Below are positions 5,561 to 13,737 of a DNA stretch of 22,884 nt, piece by piece. Position 1 is the stretch's first letter, and every line of letters begins with the position of its first letter. Source of the DNA: Lachnospiraceae bacterium UBA3814 (lineage in GTDB: Bacteria > Bacillota > Clostridia > Lachnospirales > Lachnospiraceae); the NCBI GenBank assembly GCA_002368575.1, contig DFEA01000039.1, positions 1-22,884 of the forward strand, read 5' to 3'. Made by a program: the position numbers and the translations under genes. The notes under the pieces were generated by a model, which saw only the letters and a program-made list of their open reading frames with translations, ran no database searches and was not told the origin of the DNA.

Positions 5561-6972
5561 TCTGTCTGCGGATGGTCAGTCTTAAAGTCCGAAATGACCT
5601 TCTTCACCTTATCATAATACCCGCCCTTAAAGAAAAAGCAGGCGTCCGGGTCGATCCCGAGAAGATCCGCCCCGTCATTCTCCGTCACTGCCCTGCCCCG
5701 GCACCCCCCGCCGCAGCGGTATTTATATTCGCATTCCGCGCACTCCTTATTATGGGAAAGGTATTGCCCCACGTCCGAGCGGATAAAGGAGATATATCGG
5801 GAATCCGTCAATGCTTCCTTAAGGGTCATGTCTTTGACCGAAGGGAAATATTCCTGGGTCTTTGTCGTTTCTGACATCGGAATGCAGGGAAGGATCCGCC
5901 CGTCCGGACCTAAGTACATGGTAAACCTTGCCGAACGGCAGACAAACTGCTTATCGTTTGGAGACGCCTCATTCCCCTTTTTACCGGAGATATACGGCTT
6001 CCCGTTCTCACACCCGAATAGCCCCGCAAGGATAAGGTTTTTGACAGGCATCCCGTCCTCAAAATACTTCGGGATATAATCAAGGTAGATATCATATTCC
6101 TCTTCGCAGCTCAGGAACTTATCGTTTATATTTACCGCCTCGCCCGAAGGATTGAGCCTCCCCACCTTAAGAGAGCCTGCGCCCCACTCCGATAGCTTCT
6201 TCACACTGTCACGAAGGGTTGTCGCATTGCCCCGGTGCAGGCAGAGCTCGCTCCCTGTCGGAAAGCCGTGCTCTTTGCAGAGAAGAAACGCCCGCTCCAC
6301 CGCTTTTTCCGCGCCGGGAACGCCCCTGAGCCAGTCATGCCAGCCCTCAGTCCCGTCAAAGCTCATGTTGAACTCCGGCTTGCAGTTCCTTTTTTCAAGC
6401 TCGGTCAAAAGCTCTTCATTGACAAGCGCGCCGTTTGACATGATCGTTACGATCCGGAGGCTCTTTTCCAGCATATAATCGATAAGCGGAAGAAGGTCAT
6501 CCCTTGTCAGCACCTCGCCTCCTGTGAGCGATACCAGCCTGATCCCGCAGGATGCGATCTCGTCCACTATCCGCCTGCACTCTGCCGTATCCGGCTTAGG
6601 AAATACGGCGTGGGGAGCGGACATATAGCAATGCTTACAGCGGTAATTGCAATGCCCTGTCATGGACCAGTGGACCATCTGGATATAGCGGTTATCATAT
6701 TCTTTATATTCCTGCTCCGGTGAGAGCGAGCCCGGCTCCTTAAGCCCTTCGATCAGGTCATTCTGAATGAAAGCCTTGAGATGCTCCTTCCTCTGCCCTA
6801 AGAAAACAGGGCTGTCCTCTTCAAAACGGCCGTTGCAGAAGCGCAGCGTATCATACACATTTCCCGGAAGGAACAAAGTCCCGCCGCTCACGGTGTCCGT
6901 AATGCCGTGCTTCATCCCCGTCCATCCCCGGAGAACATATCGCTTTTTTAAGGTTAAATATCCGTCCATCAT
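5557..6972 (-). CDS. Radical SAM/SPASM peptide maturase
   Basis: A 471-residue enzyme. Residues 1-90 resemble a RiPP recognition element (RYVLRGWTG...FLPGNVYDTLRFCNG), which would bind the precursor leader. The radical SAM core has the CX3CX2C iron-sulfur motif at Cys108, Cys112 and Cys115 (CNYRCKHCYMSAP) and the SAM-binding LTGGEVL at 149-155. The C-terminal SPASM domain has seven Cys in the canonical spacing: 345, 363, 411, 414, 420, 424 and 445, binding two auxiliary clusters. By family it installs a radical-made crosslink or similar change in the core peptide; the chemistry (thioether, C-C bond or other) cannot be told. Start is ATG 6972 or the adjacent ATG 6969, after a GGGG site. It lies between precursors 1 and 3 on the same strand, so these are its likely substrates. 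It belongs with Nif11-associated maturases. Confidence 0.93.
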   Translation of the reverse strand: MMDGYLTLKKRYVLRGWTGMKHGITDTVSGGTLFLPGNVYDTLRFCNGRFEEDSPVFLGQRKEHLKAFIQNDLIEGLKEPGSLSPEQEYKEYDNRYIQMVHWSMTGHCNYRCKHCYMSAPHAVFPKPDTAECRRIVDEIASCGIRLVSLTGGEVLTRDDLLPLIDYMLEKSLRIVTIMSNGALVNEELLTELEKRNCKPEFNMSFDGTEGWHDWLRGVPGAEKAVERAFLLCKEHGFPTGSELCLHRGNATTLRDSVKKLSEWGAGSLKVGRLNPSGEAVNINDKFLSCEEEYDIYLDYIPKYFEDGMPVKNLILAGLFGCENGKPYISGKKGNEASPNDKQFVCRSARFTMYLGPDGRILPCIPMSETTKTQEYFPSVKDMTLKEALTDSRYISFIRSDVGQYLSHNKECAECEYKYRCGGGCRGRAVTENDGADLLGIDPDACFFFKGGYYDKVKKVISDFKTDHPQTE

Positions 6973-7044
6973 ATAACCCCGTGGAATTCCTATGTCGTTG
7001 TGTTTTGCTTCTGCATTCCACCTCTTTTAGTGTTTTTATTGCCA

Positions 7045-7440
7045 TTAAAAAGAGAAACCCACACCAATTACTCTACATGCAGCGGCACCCATATAAATAC
7101 ATTTACCGACAATTGTCTCGTCTACAAGTTCCCCACTGTCAGTATCCACAGTAAAACCTATGACGGAACAAGCATTATAACGCCAGCCTCCTCCTGCCGC
7201 AGCAGCCGCTTCATCCTCTGAAAGCTCGTCATCACCGGATGTCTTCGCCAGCTCCTCCGCGTCCTCAAAGCTGAACTCATAGCCCGCTTCCTTTGCGATC
7301 GGCGCAAGCACCGCATCAAACACCGCTTTCTCGTCCGTCTTTTCACCGGTGTAGGCCTCCGTTGCCTCCTTTACCTTCTTCTGCAGCTCCTCGTCCCTTT
7401 TCAAAAGCTCCATGAATTTCTTAACATTTTCCTGTGCCAT
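7045..7440 (-). CDS. Nif11-type RiPP precursor 1
   Basis: A 131-residue precursor. Residues 1-84 are a Nif11-like leader (MAQENVKKFMELLKRDEEL...) ending DDELSEDEAAAAAGG, with the double-Gly cleavage site at 83-84. The core is 47 residues with Cys91, Cys114 and Cys122 and the conserved pieces IGFTV, DETIV and AACRVIGVGF. By my alignment its leader matches that of precursor 2 at 71 of 84 positions, and the two cores share the three Cys, so they are paralogues. The ATG at 7440 follows AGGGGG at a good distance. The maturase gene begins 72 bases downstream. The C39 peptidase exporter (11566-13737) should remove the leader. Final modifications and activity are unknown. Confidence 0.92.
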   Translation of the reverse strand: MAQENVKKFMELLKRDEELQKKVKEATEAYTGEKTDEKAVFDAVLAPIAKEAGYEFSFEDAEELAKTSGDDELSEDEAAAAAGGGWRYNACSVIGFTVDTDSGELVDETIVGKCIYMGAAACRVIGVGFSF

Positions 7441-7536
7441 TTCGTTTACCCCCTGTCAAAAATATTTATGTTTTCTGCCTCTTATTTGACTCTCTGATAT
7501 ATATACAGTTCAGCCCCTCAAAAAAGGACAGAATAT

Positions 7537-7570
7537 AAAAAAACACTCTCCCGCAAATCAAGGAAAGTGC
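7537..7570 (-). terminator. Intrinsic terminator after the toxin-antitoxin genes
   Basis: On the minus strand an 8-9 bp stem (GCACTTTCC pairing with GGGAGAGTG, with G-U pairs) is followed by seven T, corresponding to 7537-7543 on the plus strand. It lies about 64 bases beyond the antitoxin stop and would insulate the pair from precursor 1, which then needs its own promoter or read-through. Confidence 0.75.
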
Positions 7571-7633
7571 TTTTCAGTGTTGAAGATTTTTGAACATCAG
7601 TTTCAATCATCCTTCTTTGTATCATATATGTTA

Positions 7634-7936
7634 TCACGGTCTGCCAGCCCTTGGCTCCTGTACCGGAACGAACTCTATTTTTAATGCCATTTGGAGCGCC
7701 TGCGCAACTCTTTGCAATGTCCTTAACGACGGATTACCGGTTCCCCGCTCCAGCCTGCTGATATCAGCCTGAGATATTCCCGTTACCTCCGCAAGCTCTT
7801 TCTGCGTCATTCCTTTTTCCTTTCTGGCATCTATCATAGCCTGCATCACGGTAAATTCCGGTTCCAATGCATCATATTTTTCCTTAAAGACCGGATCCTG
7901 AAGCTGCTCTTCAATAAAATCGTTTAATGTAGTCAT
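7634..7936 (-). CDS. XRE-family HTH antitoxin (HigA-like)
   Basis: A 100-residue protein with an XRE/Cro helix-turn-helix at about residues 40-90 (MTQKELAEVTGISQADISRLERGTGNPS...LQRVAQAL). The N-terminus (TTLNDFIEEQLQDPVFKEKYD) is typical of HigA-type antitoxins paired with a toxin encoded upstream. The ATG at 7936 has a GGAG site and starts two bases after the toxin stop. By family it neutralises the toxin and represses their joint promoter at 8309-8337. A terminator follows the gene. The pair sits between two paralogous precursor genes. Confidence 0.9.
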   Translation of the reverse strand: MTTLNDFIEEQLQDPVFKEKYDALEPEFTVMQAMIDARKEKGMTQKELAEVTGISQADISRLERGTGNPSLRTLQRVAQALQMALKIEFVPVQEPRAGRP

Positions 7937-7938
7937 CT

Positions 7939-8289
7939 CTACTCCTTTCGGGCATAATAATCAGCCCGGTATGTCTTTGCCAAATCAATTTCCTGCTTAG
8001 GCGTCTTCTGTGTCTTTTTCACAAAACCGTTTGTAAGCAACACCACTCTTCCTTCATCATAGAAATACAGCAAGCGTGATATATTTGTTCCAAACTTCGC
8101 GCGCAGTTCAAATATTCCGTCTTCCAGTTCTTTTGAATGTGGTTCTCGTAACGCCGGCCCGTTTTTCTGCAACATTTCCAGTGTACGAATCATCTTGGCT
8201 CGCATATCATAATCTAAGCTTAGCAGGAACTCTTTTGCAGGTATCTTGCCATCCACCGTTTCATAAAATATCGTGTTATACTCGTTCAT
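7939..8289 (-). CDS. RelE/HigB-like (Gp49 family) toxin
   Basis: A compact 116-residue protein of the phage Gp49-like/HigB group: VDGKIPAKEFLLSLDYDMRAKMIRTL, then LEDGIFELRAKFGTNISRLLYFYDEGRVVLLTNGF and KKTQKTPKQEIDLAKT. By family it is an mRNA-cutting ribosome-dependent toxin. The frame extends upstream to 8373, but the ATG at 8289 fits the family N-terminus and lies just 20 bases beyond the -10 element, so the longer form would start upstream of its promoter. Toxin-first order followed by the HTH gene is the usual HigBA layout. Confidence 0.9.
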   Translation of the reverse strand: MNEYNTIFYETVDGKIPAKEFLLSLDYDMRAKMIRTLEMLQKNGPALREPHSKELEDGIFELRAKFGTNISRLLYFYDEGRVVLLTNGFVKKTQKTPKQEIDLAKTYRADYYARKE

Positions 8290-8308
8290 CTTATATCTCT
8301 CTGTTATT

Positions 8309-8337
8309 ATAATATGTGATTTATCCCATATTGTCAA
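8309..8337 (-). promoter_or_regulatory. Promoter of the toxin-antitoxin pair
   Basis: On the minus strand a perfect -35 TTGACA (8337-8332) is followed after 17 bases by TATTAT (8314-8309), within a TATTATAAT stretch. Transcription would begin near 8302, giving a leader of about a dozen bases before the toxin ATG at 8289. Confidence 0.75.
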
Positions 8338-8375
8338 TATAATCTTCAAAAGTAAATATCTGTAGTGAAACAACC

Positions 8376-8390
8376 GTTACAATTCAGATA
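8376..8390. repeat. Partial copy of the GTAACAATTCAG repeat arm
   Basis: GTTACAATTCAG at 8376-8387 matches one arm of the 5519-5551 palindrome in 11 of 12 bases and runs into the self-complementary CAGATATCTG. It sits in the roughly 230-base gap between the toxin start and precursor 2, which otherwise holds nothing I can identify as a gene. Confidence 0.4.
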
Positions 8391-8522
8391 TCTGGCTGAC
8401 CAATGAACAACAGCCTTTCCTCAATATGCAGCTGTCAAGGTGCCATCCGAAGCTTTAAAGATTCTAATGAAGCAACCCCTCGGCCTTGGGTTTTTCTTTG
8501 AATTTTCCTGCGAAAATTTCCC

Positions 8523-8948
8523 TCATTTAGTATCTTTATCCCATGTCCGACCGAAACCCACGCCAATTAGTTTGCATGCAGTGGCGCCACCCAGAACAGC
8601 ATCACAGCCAGCGTCGACAATTGTTTCGTTTGAAGGATTCCCAGTATCGTTATTCATAGTAATACCTATGCCAAAACAAAGATTAAAATTTAGCACTCCT
8701 CCTGCCGCGGCAGCCACTTCATCCTCCGAAAGCTCGTCATCCTGCGCTGCCTTCGCCAGCTCCTCCGCGTCCTCGAAGCTGAATTCATAGCCCGCTTCCT
8801 TCGCGATTGGCAGGATCACAGCCTCAAACACGGCCTTCTCGTTCGTCTTATCTCCGGTGTAGCTTTCCGTTGCCTCCTTTACCTTCTTCTGTAACTCCTC
8901 ATCCTTGCTCAAAAGCTCCATAAATTTCTTAACGTTTTCCTGTGACAT
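8523..8948 (-). CDS. Nif11-type RiPP precursor 2
   Basis: A 141-residue precursor, paralogue of the gene at 7045-7440. The leader is residues 1-84 (MSQENVKKFMELLSKDEEL...), ending DDELSEDEVAAAAGG. The core is 57 residues with Cys91, Cys115 and Cys125, conserved pieces IGITM, NETIV and TACKLIGVGFG, and a charged 8-residue tail (RTWDKDTK) that precursor 1 lacks. The ATG at 8948 has the best ribosome site of the three precursors (AAGGAGG, spacing 8). It begins 45 bases after the second ABC gene, in an AT-rich gap with an inverted AAAATATTTT pair, so it is likely in the export operon. The radical SAM maturase is separated from it by the toxin-antitoxin pair. Product activity is unknown. Confidence 0.92.
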   Translation of the reverse strand: MSQENVKKFMELLSKDEELQKKVKEATESYTGDKTNEKAVFEAVILPIAKEAGYEFSFEDAEELAKAAQDDELSEDEVAAAAGGVLNFNLCFGIGITMNNDTGNPSNETIVDAGCDAVLGGATACKLIGVGFGRTWDKDTK

Positions 8949-8993
8949 CTTGTTTTCCTCCTTGTAAATAAAAAATATTTTAAAAAATATTTT

Positions 8994-11564
8994 CTAACTC
9001 ATCTGCCGCACCGCAAGATCATAGAAGAATCCCTTTTTCTCCATGAGGGAATCATAATTCCCTTCCTCGATGATCCGCCCGCCGTCCATCACGATGATGT
9101 GGTCGCACCGCCTGACCGTGCTTAAGCGGTGCGCGATCACAAGCTTTGTTGCTTTGATCTTTTCAAGCGTCTCCACCACCATATTCTGGGTCACGTTGTC
9201 AAGCGCGCTGGTCGCCTCATCAAGGAAGATCAGCTTCGGCTTCCCGACAAGGGCCCTTGCGATCAGTATCCTCTGCGCCTGCCCGCCAGATATGGTTCCT
9301 GCTCCCTCAGACACGATGGTATGGATTCCCATTGGCATCGCCGCGATATCGTCCTTGAGGCCGACCTCCTCGATCACCTCATCGACCCGCTCCTTCTTCA
9401 CCAGAGGGTATGTGATCGTGATATTGTCATAGATGCTTCCCGAGATCAGCCCGCCGTCCTGCAGCACCACGCCGAAGCGCTTTCTGAGCTCCCTCTTGTC
9501 CATATCATCAATATCCCTGTTGTCATAGAAGATCTTCCCTGTATCCGGCTTCTCAAAGCCCAGCAGGAGCTTAAGGAGCGTTGACTTCCCGCAGCCCGAA
9601 GGTCCCACCACCGCCACGTACTCTCCCGGTCTTACATGGATATTGACATCGTTTAACACATTGCTCTCCCCTTCGCTGTAGGCAAAGGTCACATGCGACA
9701 CCTCAACCTCGCCGCTTAAATCCCCCGGAAGCCCTGTCTCCTCCGAGCTCTCCGGAAGGGTTTCAAGGATTGGCTTCGCGTGCTCATAGATGGGCTTTAC
9801 CATGTTCACCATAAGGAAACTCTGCACAAGCGTAAAAACCGCCCCCGAAAAGGATCCGAAGGCCGCTGTAAAGCCTGAGAATTCACCGAGGGACATCGCT
9901 ATGCTCTTCCGGATCATCATATAATAGAAGATCAGCGAAAATGCAGTTGAGGCCGCGCCCGAAACCGTGCCGACTATGTTCGTGGTGCGCTCCTTCTTCG
10001 CATTAATGCTCTGCGAGCGGGTGAAACAGCCAAGGTATTTTAATATCGCCCGGTTTTCGGAGGCCGAAATCCTGATCTTTTCGATCCCTGAAAGCAGTTG
10101 GAATATAAGGGAATTCGACAGGATATCCTGCTGTCTCTTTTCCTTCTCAAGCTTTGTCTGCCTTACGCCCAGCCACAGAAGCGCAAGCGCAAGCACAAAA
10201 AGCAGGATAAGGGCGACCACCGACATGTCCTTTGAGTATCGGAACATCCGGAAAAGGTACATAAAAGAAAAGAGCAGGGTCAGCGCCGTCTGGGTGATAT
10301 TGTCCGCAAGCACCTGGTAGATAGTAGCTATGCCCATGACCCGCTCTCCCAGGGAGGCCGCGTCATACTCCCGAAGGAAGCTCTCGGGGAGGTTGAAGAG
10401 GCGGTCGATCGCCGCATTCTGCACCGCGTATTCCATCGAATTCATTGAGCGGAACATCGCAAGATTTTTTACGATGCTGAAGGTGATGTTTCCGAGGGAG
10501 CAGGAAAGGATCACCGCGCCTACGGCAAAGAGCCCCGCCGTATCCCCCAGGGGGATATAGCGGTCATAGACCTGCTCGTTTAAATACGGCACCAAAAGCC
10601 CCACCAGGGTTCCTAAAAGCGCAAGCTGCAAAAGCCTTACGATATCCGATATATAGACCTTCTGCATGCCGAATTTCATGAGGTCGAGCTTCCCGATCTT
10701 CTTTGGCGGAAACGGCCGGTAGAACACGTAGCCTTTCACATCGAGCTTTTCCGCAAAGACTGCGGTGAGCTTATGGCTTTCCCCGGTTTCCGTATCATAA
10801 TACACATAGCGCCTCGGCCCGTTCGGGATGCAGGGCACGGGTGTATTGTTTCCCGAGATAAAAGCAAGCACCGGCCCGCTGTCCTTCTGATACCAGTCTC
10901 CCGCAAGCACGACCTCCCTTGCCGTAAAATGGGACACCCTGGATATATCCTGAAGGGTGAAGCGTGCCCCGCAGGCCTCGCGCATCCTGTCAAAGGAAGC
11001 GATCTCGATATGCTCCTTCCGGCAGAGGATCGCGGCGGCGTTATACAGAGGGTTCTTGACCGGCACATAATCCCTGCCGCTTTCCCTCCCTTTGCGGAAG
11101 ATGTTGTAGATCAGGGCCGCCGACTGCTTAAGGGTCGCCTTGTCCTCCTCTTCCGTGGCATAGATATAACCTTCTTCCCGGATGTCCTGAAGGTTATAGC
11201 GCTCGATCAGCTCCTCCTCAAAGTCCTCTGCGGAAAACAGTCTTAACCCGATCCTGCCGGCAAAGGACATGATCTGCTCTTTACTCGTCCCTTCCTTAAG
11301 AACAGACAGCTCCGCATGGTCAAGGGCCACGTACATGAGGCGCCAGGAGCCGAGAAGCTCCGAATCATGACAAAGGGAGGGAAGCACCTCGCCCTCCTCC
11401 GCTTCCCGAAGGAACATGCGGCGTCCGTGGACGAAACCACTTTCGCCCGCTGCTTCCTTTAGCGGCAGGATATAGACAAGGACGTGCCCCTTCTCCACAC
11501 GGCAGGAAACGCCGGGATTGTCGGTGATATGATATTTTCCGCCGTTTAAAACTATACGTTCCAT
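8994..11564 (-). CDS. NHLP-type RiPP export ABC transporter (permease/ATPase without C39 peptidase)
   Basis: An 856-residue protein of the second class of NHLP bacteriocin ABC proteins. Residues 1-290 form a soluble N-terminal region without C39 motifs. Membrane helices run from about 310 to 600. The ATPase domain begins near 620: Walker A GPSGCGKS at 654-661, signature ISGGQAQR around 759-766, Walker B LIFLDE at 778-783, H-loop His812. It starts one base after the stop of the C39 exporter gene, so the two probably pair as a heteromeric exporter with the HlyD protein. The role is export, and perhaps recognition, of the Nif11-type peptides. The N-terminal region is characteristic of this class but its job is not known to me. 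Confidence 0.92.
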   Translation of the reverse strand: MERIVLNGGKYHITDNPGVSCRVEKGHVLVYILPLKEAAGESGFVHGRRMFLREAEEGEVLPSLCHDSELLGSWRLMYVALDHAELSVLKEGTSKEQIMSFAGRIGLRLFSAEDFEEELIERYNLQDIREEGYIYATEEEDKATLKQSAALIYNIFRKGRESGRDYVPVKNPLYNAAAILCRKEHIEIASFDRMREACGARFTLQDISRVSHFTAREVVLAGDWYQKDSGPVLAFISGNNTPVPCIPNGPRRYVYYDTETGESHKLTAVFAEKLDVKGYVFYRPFPPKKIGKLDLMKFGMQKVYISDIVRLLQLALLGTLVGLLVPYLNEQVYDRYIPLGDTAGLFAVGAVILSCSLGNITFSIVKNLAMFRSMNSMEYAVQNAAIDRLFNLPESFLREYDAASLGERVMGIATIYQVLADNITQTALTLLFSFMYLFRMFRYSKDMSVVALILLFVLALALLWLGVRQTKLEKEKRQQDILSNSLIFQLLSGIEKIRISASENRAILKYLGCFTRSQSINAKKERTTNIVGTVSGAASTAFSLIFYYMMIRKSIAMSLGEFSGFTAAFGSFSGAVFTLVQSFLMVNMVKPIYEHAKPILETLPESSEETGLPGDLSGEVEVSHVTFAYSEGESNVLNDVNIHVRPGEYVAVVGPSGCGKSTLLKLLLGFEKPDTGKIFYDNRDIDDMDKRELRKRFGVVLQDGGLISGSIYDNITITYPLVKKERVDEVIEEVGLKDDIAAMPMGIHTIVSEGAGTISGGQAQRILIARALVGKPKLIFLDEATSALDNVTQNMVVETLEKIKATKLVIAHRLSTVRRCDHIIVMDGGRIIEEGNYDSLMEKKGFFYDLAVRQMS

Positions 11565-11565
11565 G

Positions 11566-13737
11566 TTAGAGTGTTTTAATCAACTTCTGGTAATGTCCGG
11601 GGAGCTCACGAAGCTCCTCATGCGTCCCCCTCTGCACGATCTTCCCGCGCTCCATGACGATGATCTCGTCGCAGTCCCTTATCGCGGACAGGCGGTGCGC
11701 CACAATGATGCAGGTGCAGCCCCGGCGCTTTATATTGTCGATGATCTGCTTCTCCACGATGGGATCCAGGGCGCTCGTCGCCTCGTCCATGATCAGAATG
11801 CTCGGATTGGTAACTAACGCCCTTGCGATCTCAAGCCTCTGCCTCTGACCGCCGGAAAGATTCCTTCCCCCCTCTGAAAGCTCATAGTTATAGGCGCCGG
11901 GCTTTCCCGTGATCACATCATGGATGCAGGCGTCCTTGCAGGCCTGTATGATATCCTGCTCCGGTATGAACCGGTTCCACATGGTCAGGTTGTCACGGAT
12001 CGTTCCCGAAAAAATGGTGATGTTCTGGCTCACCGTGGATACGCTTGCAGCCAGCACCTCCTTCGGGATGCGGTTTACCGGCACCCTGTCAAAAAGGAGC
12101 TGTCCGCCCCAGGGCATATAGAGCCCCGAGCAGATCTTGCTCATGGTGGACTTGCCGCAGCCGGAGGCCCCGACAAACGCGATGGAGCTTCCGCAGGGAA
12201 GTTCAAAGGAAAAACCGGAGATAAGAGGCTCTTCCAGTCGGCTGTAACCAAAGGAAACGTCCTCAAGGCGGATATTGCCGATAAGCTTCTCCGTCATCGG
12301 CTCCTTCTCCCCCTCGTCAAACTTCTTATCCTGTTCATACCGCATGATGTCGTCCACCCGCGACATGTCGGCCTTCGCGGACTGGATCTGCTGTATGAAG
12401 CCCGCAAGCGCATTGACAGGCGCAGTAAAGGATGCAAGGAGCTGTGTGAACGCCGTCAGCATTCCGGCGGTCATATCGCCCCGTATGACCATGAAGCCCC
12501 CGATAACAAGGACAATGATGCTCGTAAGGTTTACGGATACCTGTGGGATCGCGTTTAACATTTCCTGCCGGAATCCCAGCCTCTGCTCGGACAGGCCGAT
12601 CTTCGTGTAATACCCCTGCAGCCGCTCGATATATGTGTTCTCCGTTCCGGATGCCTTCAGCGTACTTGTGATCGAAAGCCCCGAAAACAGGGTCCCCATG
12701 AACTTCCCGCTGTCGATCTGGCTCTTCATCGTCAGGTCCCCTATGGCGGAGGCGCTCTGCTTCATGATAAGAAGGTTCAGGAGCACAAGCAAACAGCCGA
12801 TCGCCGCAAGCGGTATGCTGTAAAGGACCATAAGGATCAGGTAGAATGCCGCGACAAAGATATTTAAAAGCGTCTGAGCCAGCTCGCTTGTCAAAAAGAT
12901 CGAGATATTGTTGTTATTGCCTACTCTCTGGGAAAGGTCGCCCGGGGAGCGCTGGTCGAAGAAATTGATCGGCAGCCGGAACAGGTGGTTCAAAAACCTA
13001 TTCCCGGAAAGCAGCGTCAGCTTGTTCTGGAGCCTCTGCAGAAGGACACCCCTGTAATAGGTGAATCCTGCCTGATAAACCATCGTGATAAGCATCGCCG
13101 CAAGCAGTGCCGTCACCCAGTCCCTGTTCCCCCCGATCAGGATGTCGTCGATGAACACCTGCGAGAACACGGGAATCAGCATCCCGGGGACGACAAGGAA
13201 CAGCCCCATCACCACAAGCGACAGGATGGCCGGTCCTTCCCCCTTCAGGCGCTCCCTTATGAGGCCTTCCAATCTGTTCTCCTTATGGGACATCGTAAAC
13301 GCCTCGGTCACGCCGAAGGCCAGCACTACTCCGGTAAAGCAGGCATCCATATCCTCAAAGGTCAGCTTCCTGCGCCCCATTGCGGGGTCGTTGATATAAT
13401 AATCGTTCCCCTTCACGCCCTCGAAAACCACGAAATGATTGAAGTTCCAGTGGATGACGCAGGGCACGGGGAGCTTTAAAAGGCCCTCCACATCCTTACG
13501 GAAGGCATGCACCTCAAGCCCCAGGTTTTTGGCGGCCCGCATGATGTTCCTTGCGTTGCACCCGTCCCGCGACACCCCCGTCTCGATCCTGACCTGCTCA
13601 AGGGGCATGAACTTCCCGAAGTACGCCAGCACCATCGCAAGGCTCGCCGCCCCGCATTCGGTGTTCTCCATCTGGAAGATCGTCGGCGTCTTTACATAGC
13701 CGCCGGGTTTCCGGTTATACGCCTTCCCGCCATCCAT
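11566..13737 (-). CDS. NHLP-type C39 peptidase/ABC exporter
   Basis: A 723-residue protein with three parts. The C39 peptidase domain (residues 15-140) has the catalytic Cys28 (QMENTECGAAS, with Gln22 for the oxyanion hole), His101 (WNFNHFVVF) and Asp117 (YINDPAMG). An ABC membrane domain follows, then an ATPase with Walker A GASGCGKST, signature LSGGQRQR, Walker B ILIMDEATSALD and H-loop AHRLS. By family it cuts leaders after Gly-Gly during export, matching the AAGG sites in the precursors. The start at 13737 overlaps the HlyD stop by one base (ATGA), and the next ABC gene starts one base past its stop, so all are coupled. It should sit in the cytoplasmic membrane with the peptidase on the inner face. 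Confidence 0.95.
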   Translation of the reverse strand: MDGGKAYNRKPGGYVKTPTIFQMENTECGAASLAMVLAYFGKFMPLEQVRIETGVSRDGCNARNIMRAAKNLGLEVHAFRKDVEGLLKLPVPCVIHWNFNHFVVFEGVKGNDYYINDPAMGRRKLTFEDMDACFTGVVLAFGVTEAFTMSHKENRLEGLIRERLKGEGPAILSLVVMGLFLVVPGMLIPVFSQVFIDDILIGGNRDWVTALLAAMLITMVYQAGFTYYRGVLLQRLQNKLTLLSGNRFLNHLFRLPINFFDQRSPGDLSQRVGNNNNISIFLTSELAQTLLNIFVAAFYLILMVLYSIPLAAIGCLLVLLNLLIMKQSASAIGDLTMKSQIDSGKFMGTLFSGLSITSTLKASGTENTYIERLQGYYTKIGLSEQRLGFRQEMLNAIPQVSVNLTSIIVLVIGGFMVIRGDMTAGMLTAFTQLLASFTAPVNALAGFIQQIQSAKADMSRVDDIMRYEQDKKFDEGEKEPMTEKLIGNIRLEDVSFGYSRLEEPLISGFSFELPCGSSIAFVGASGCGKSTMSKICSGLYMPWGGQLLFDRVPVNRIPKEVLAASVSTVSQNITIFSGTIRDNLTMWNRFIPEQDIIQACKDACIHDVITGKPGAYNYELSEGGRNLSGGQRQRLEIARALVTNPSILIMDEATSALDPIVEKQIIDNIKRRGCTCIIVAHRLSAIRDCDEIIVMERGKIVQRGTHEELRELPGHYQKLIKTL

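Noticed and set aside
8474..8492. AACCC...GGGTT hairpin followed by T-run on the plus strand after precursor 2
   Set aside because: The stem is only five pairs and no plus-strand gene leads into it; on the minus strand there is no T-run, so I did not list it as a terminator.
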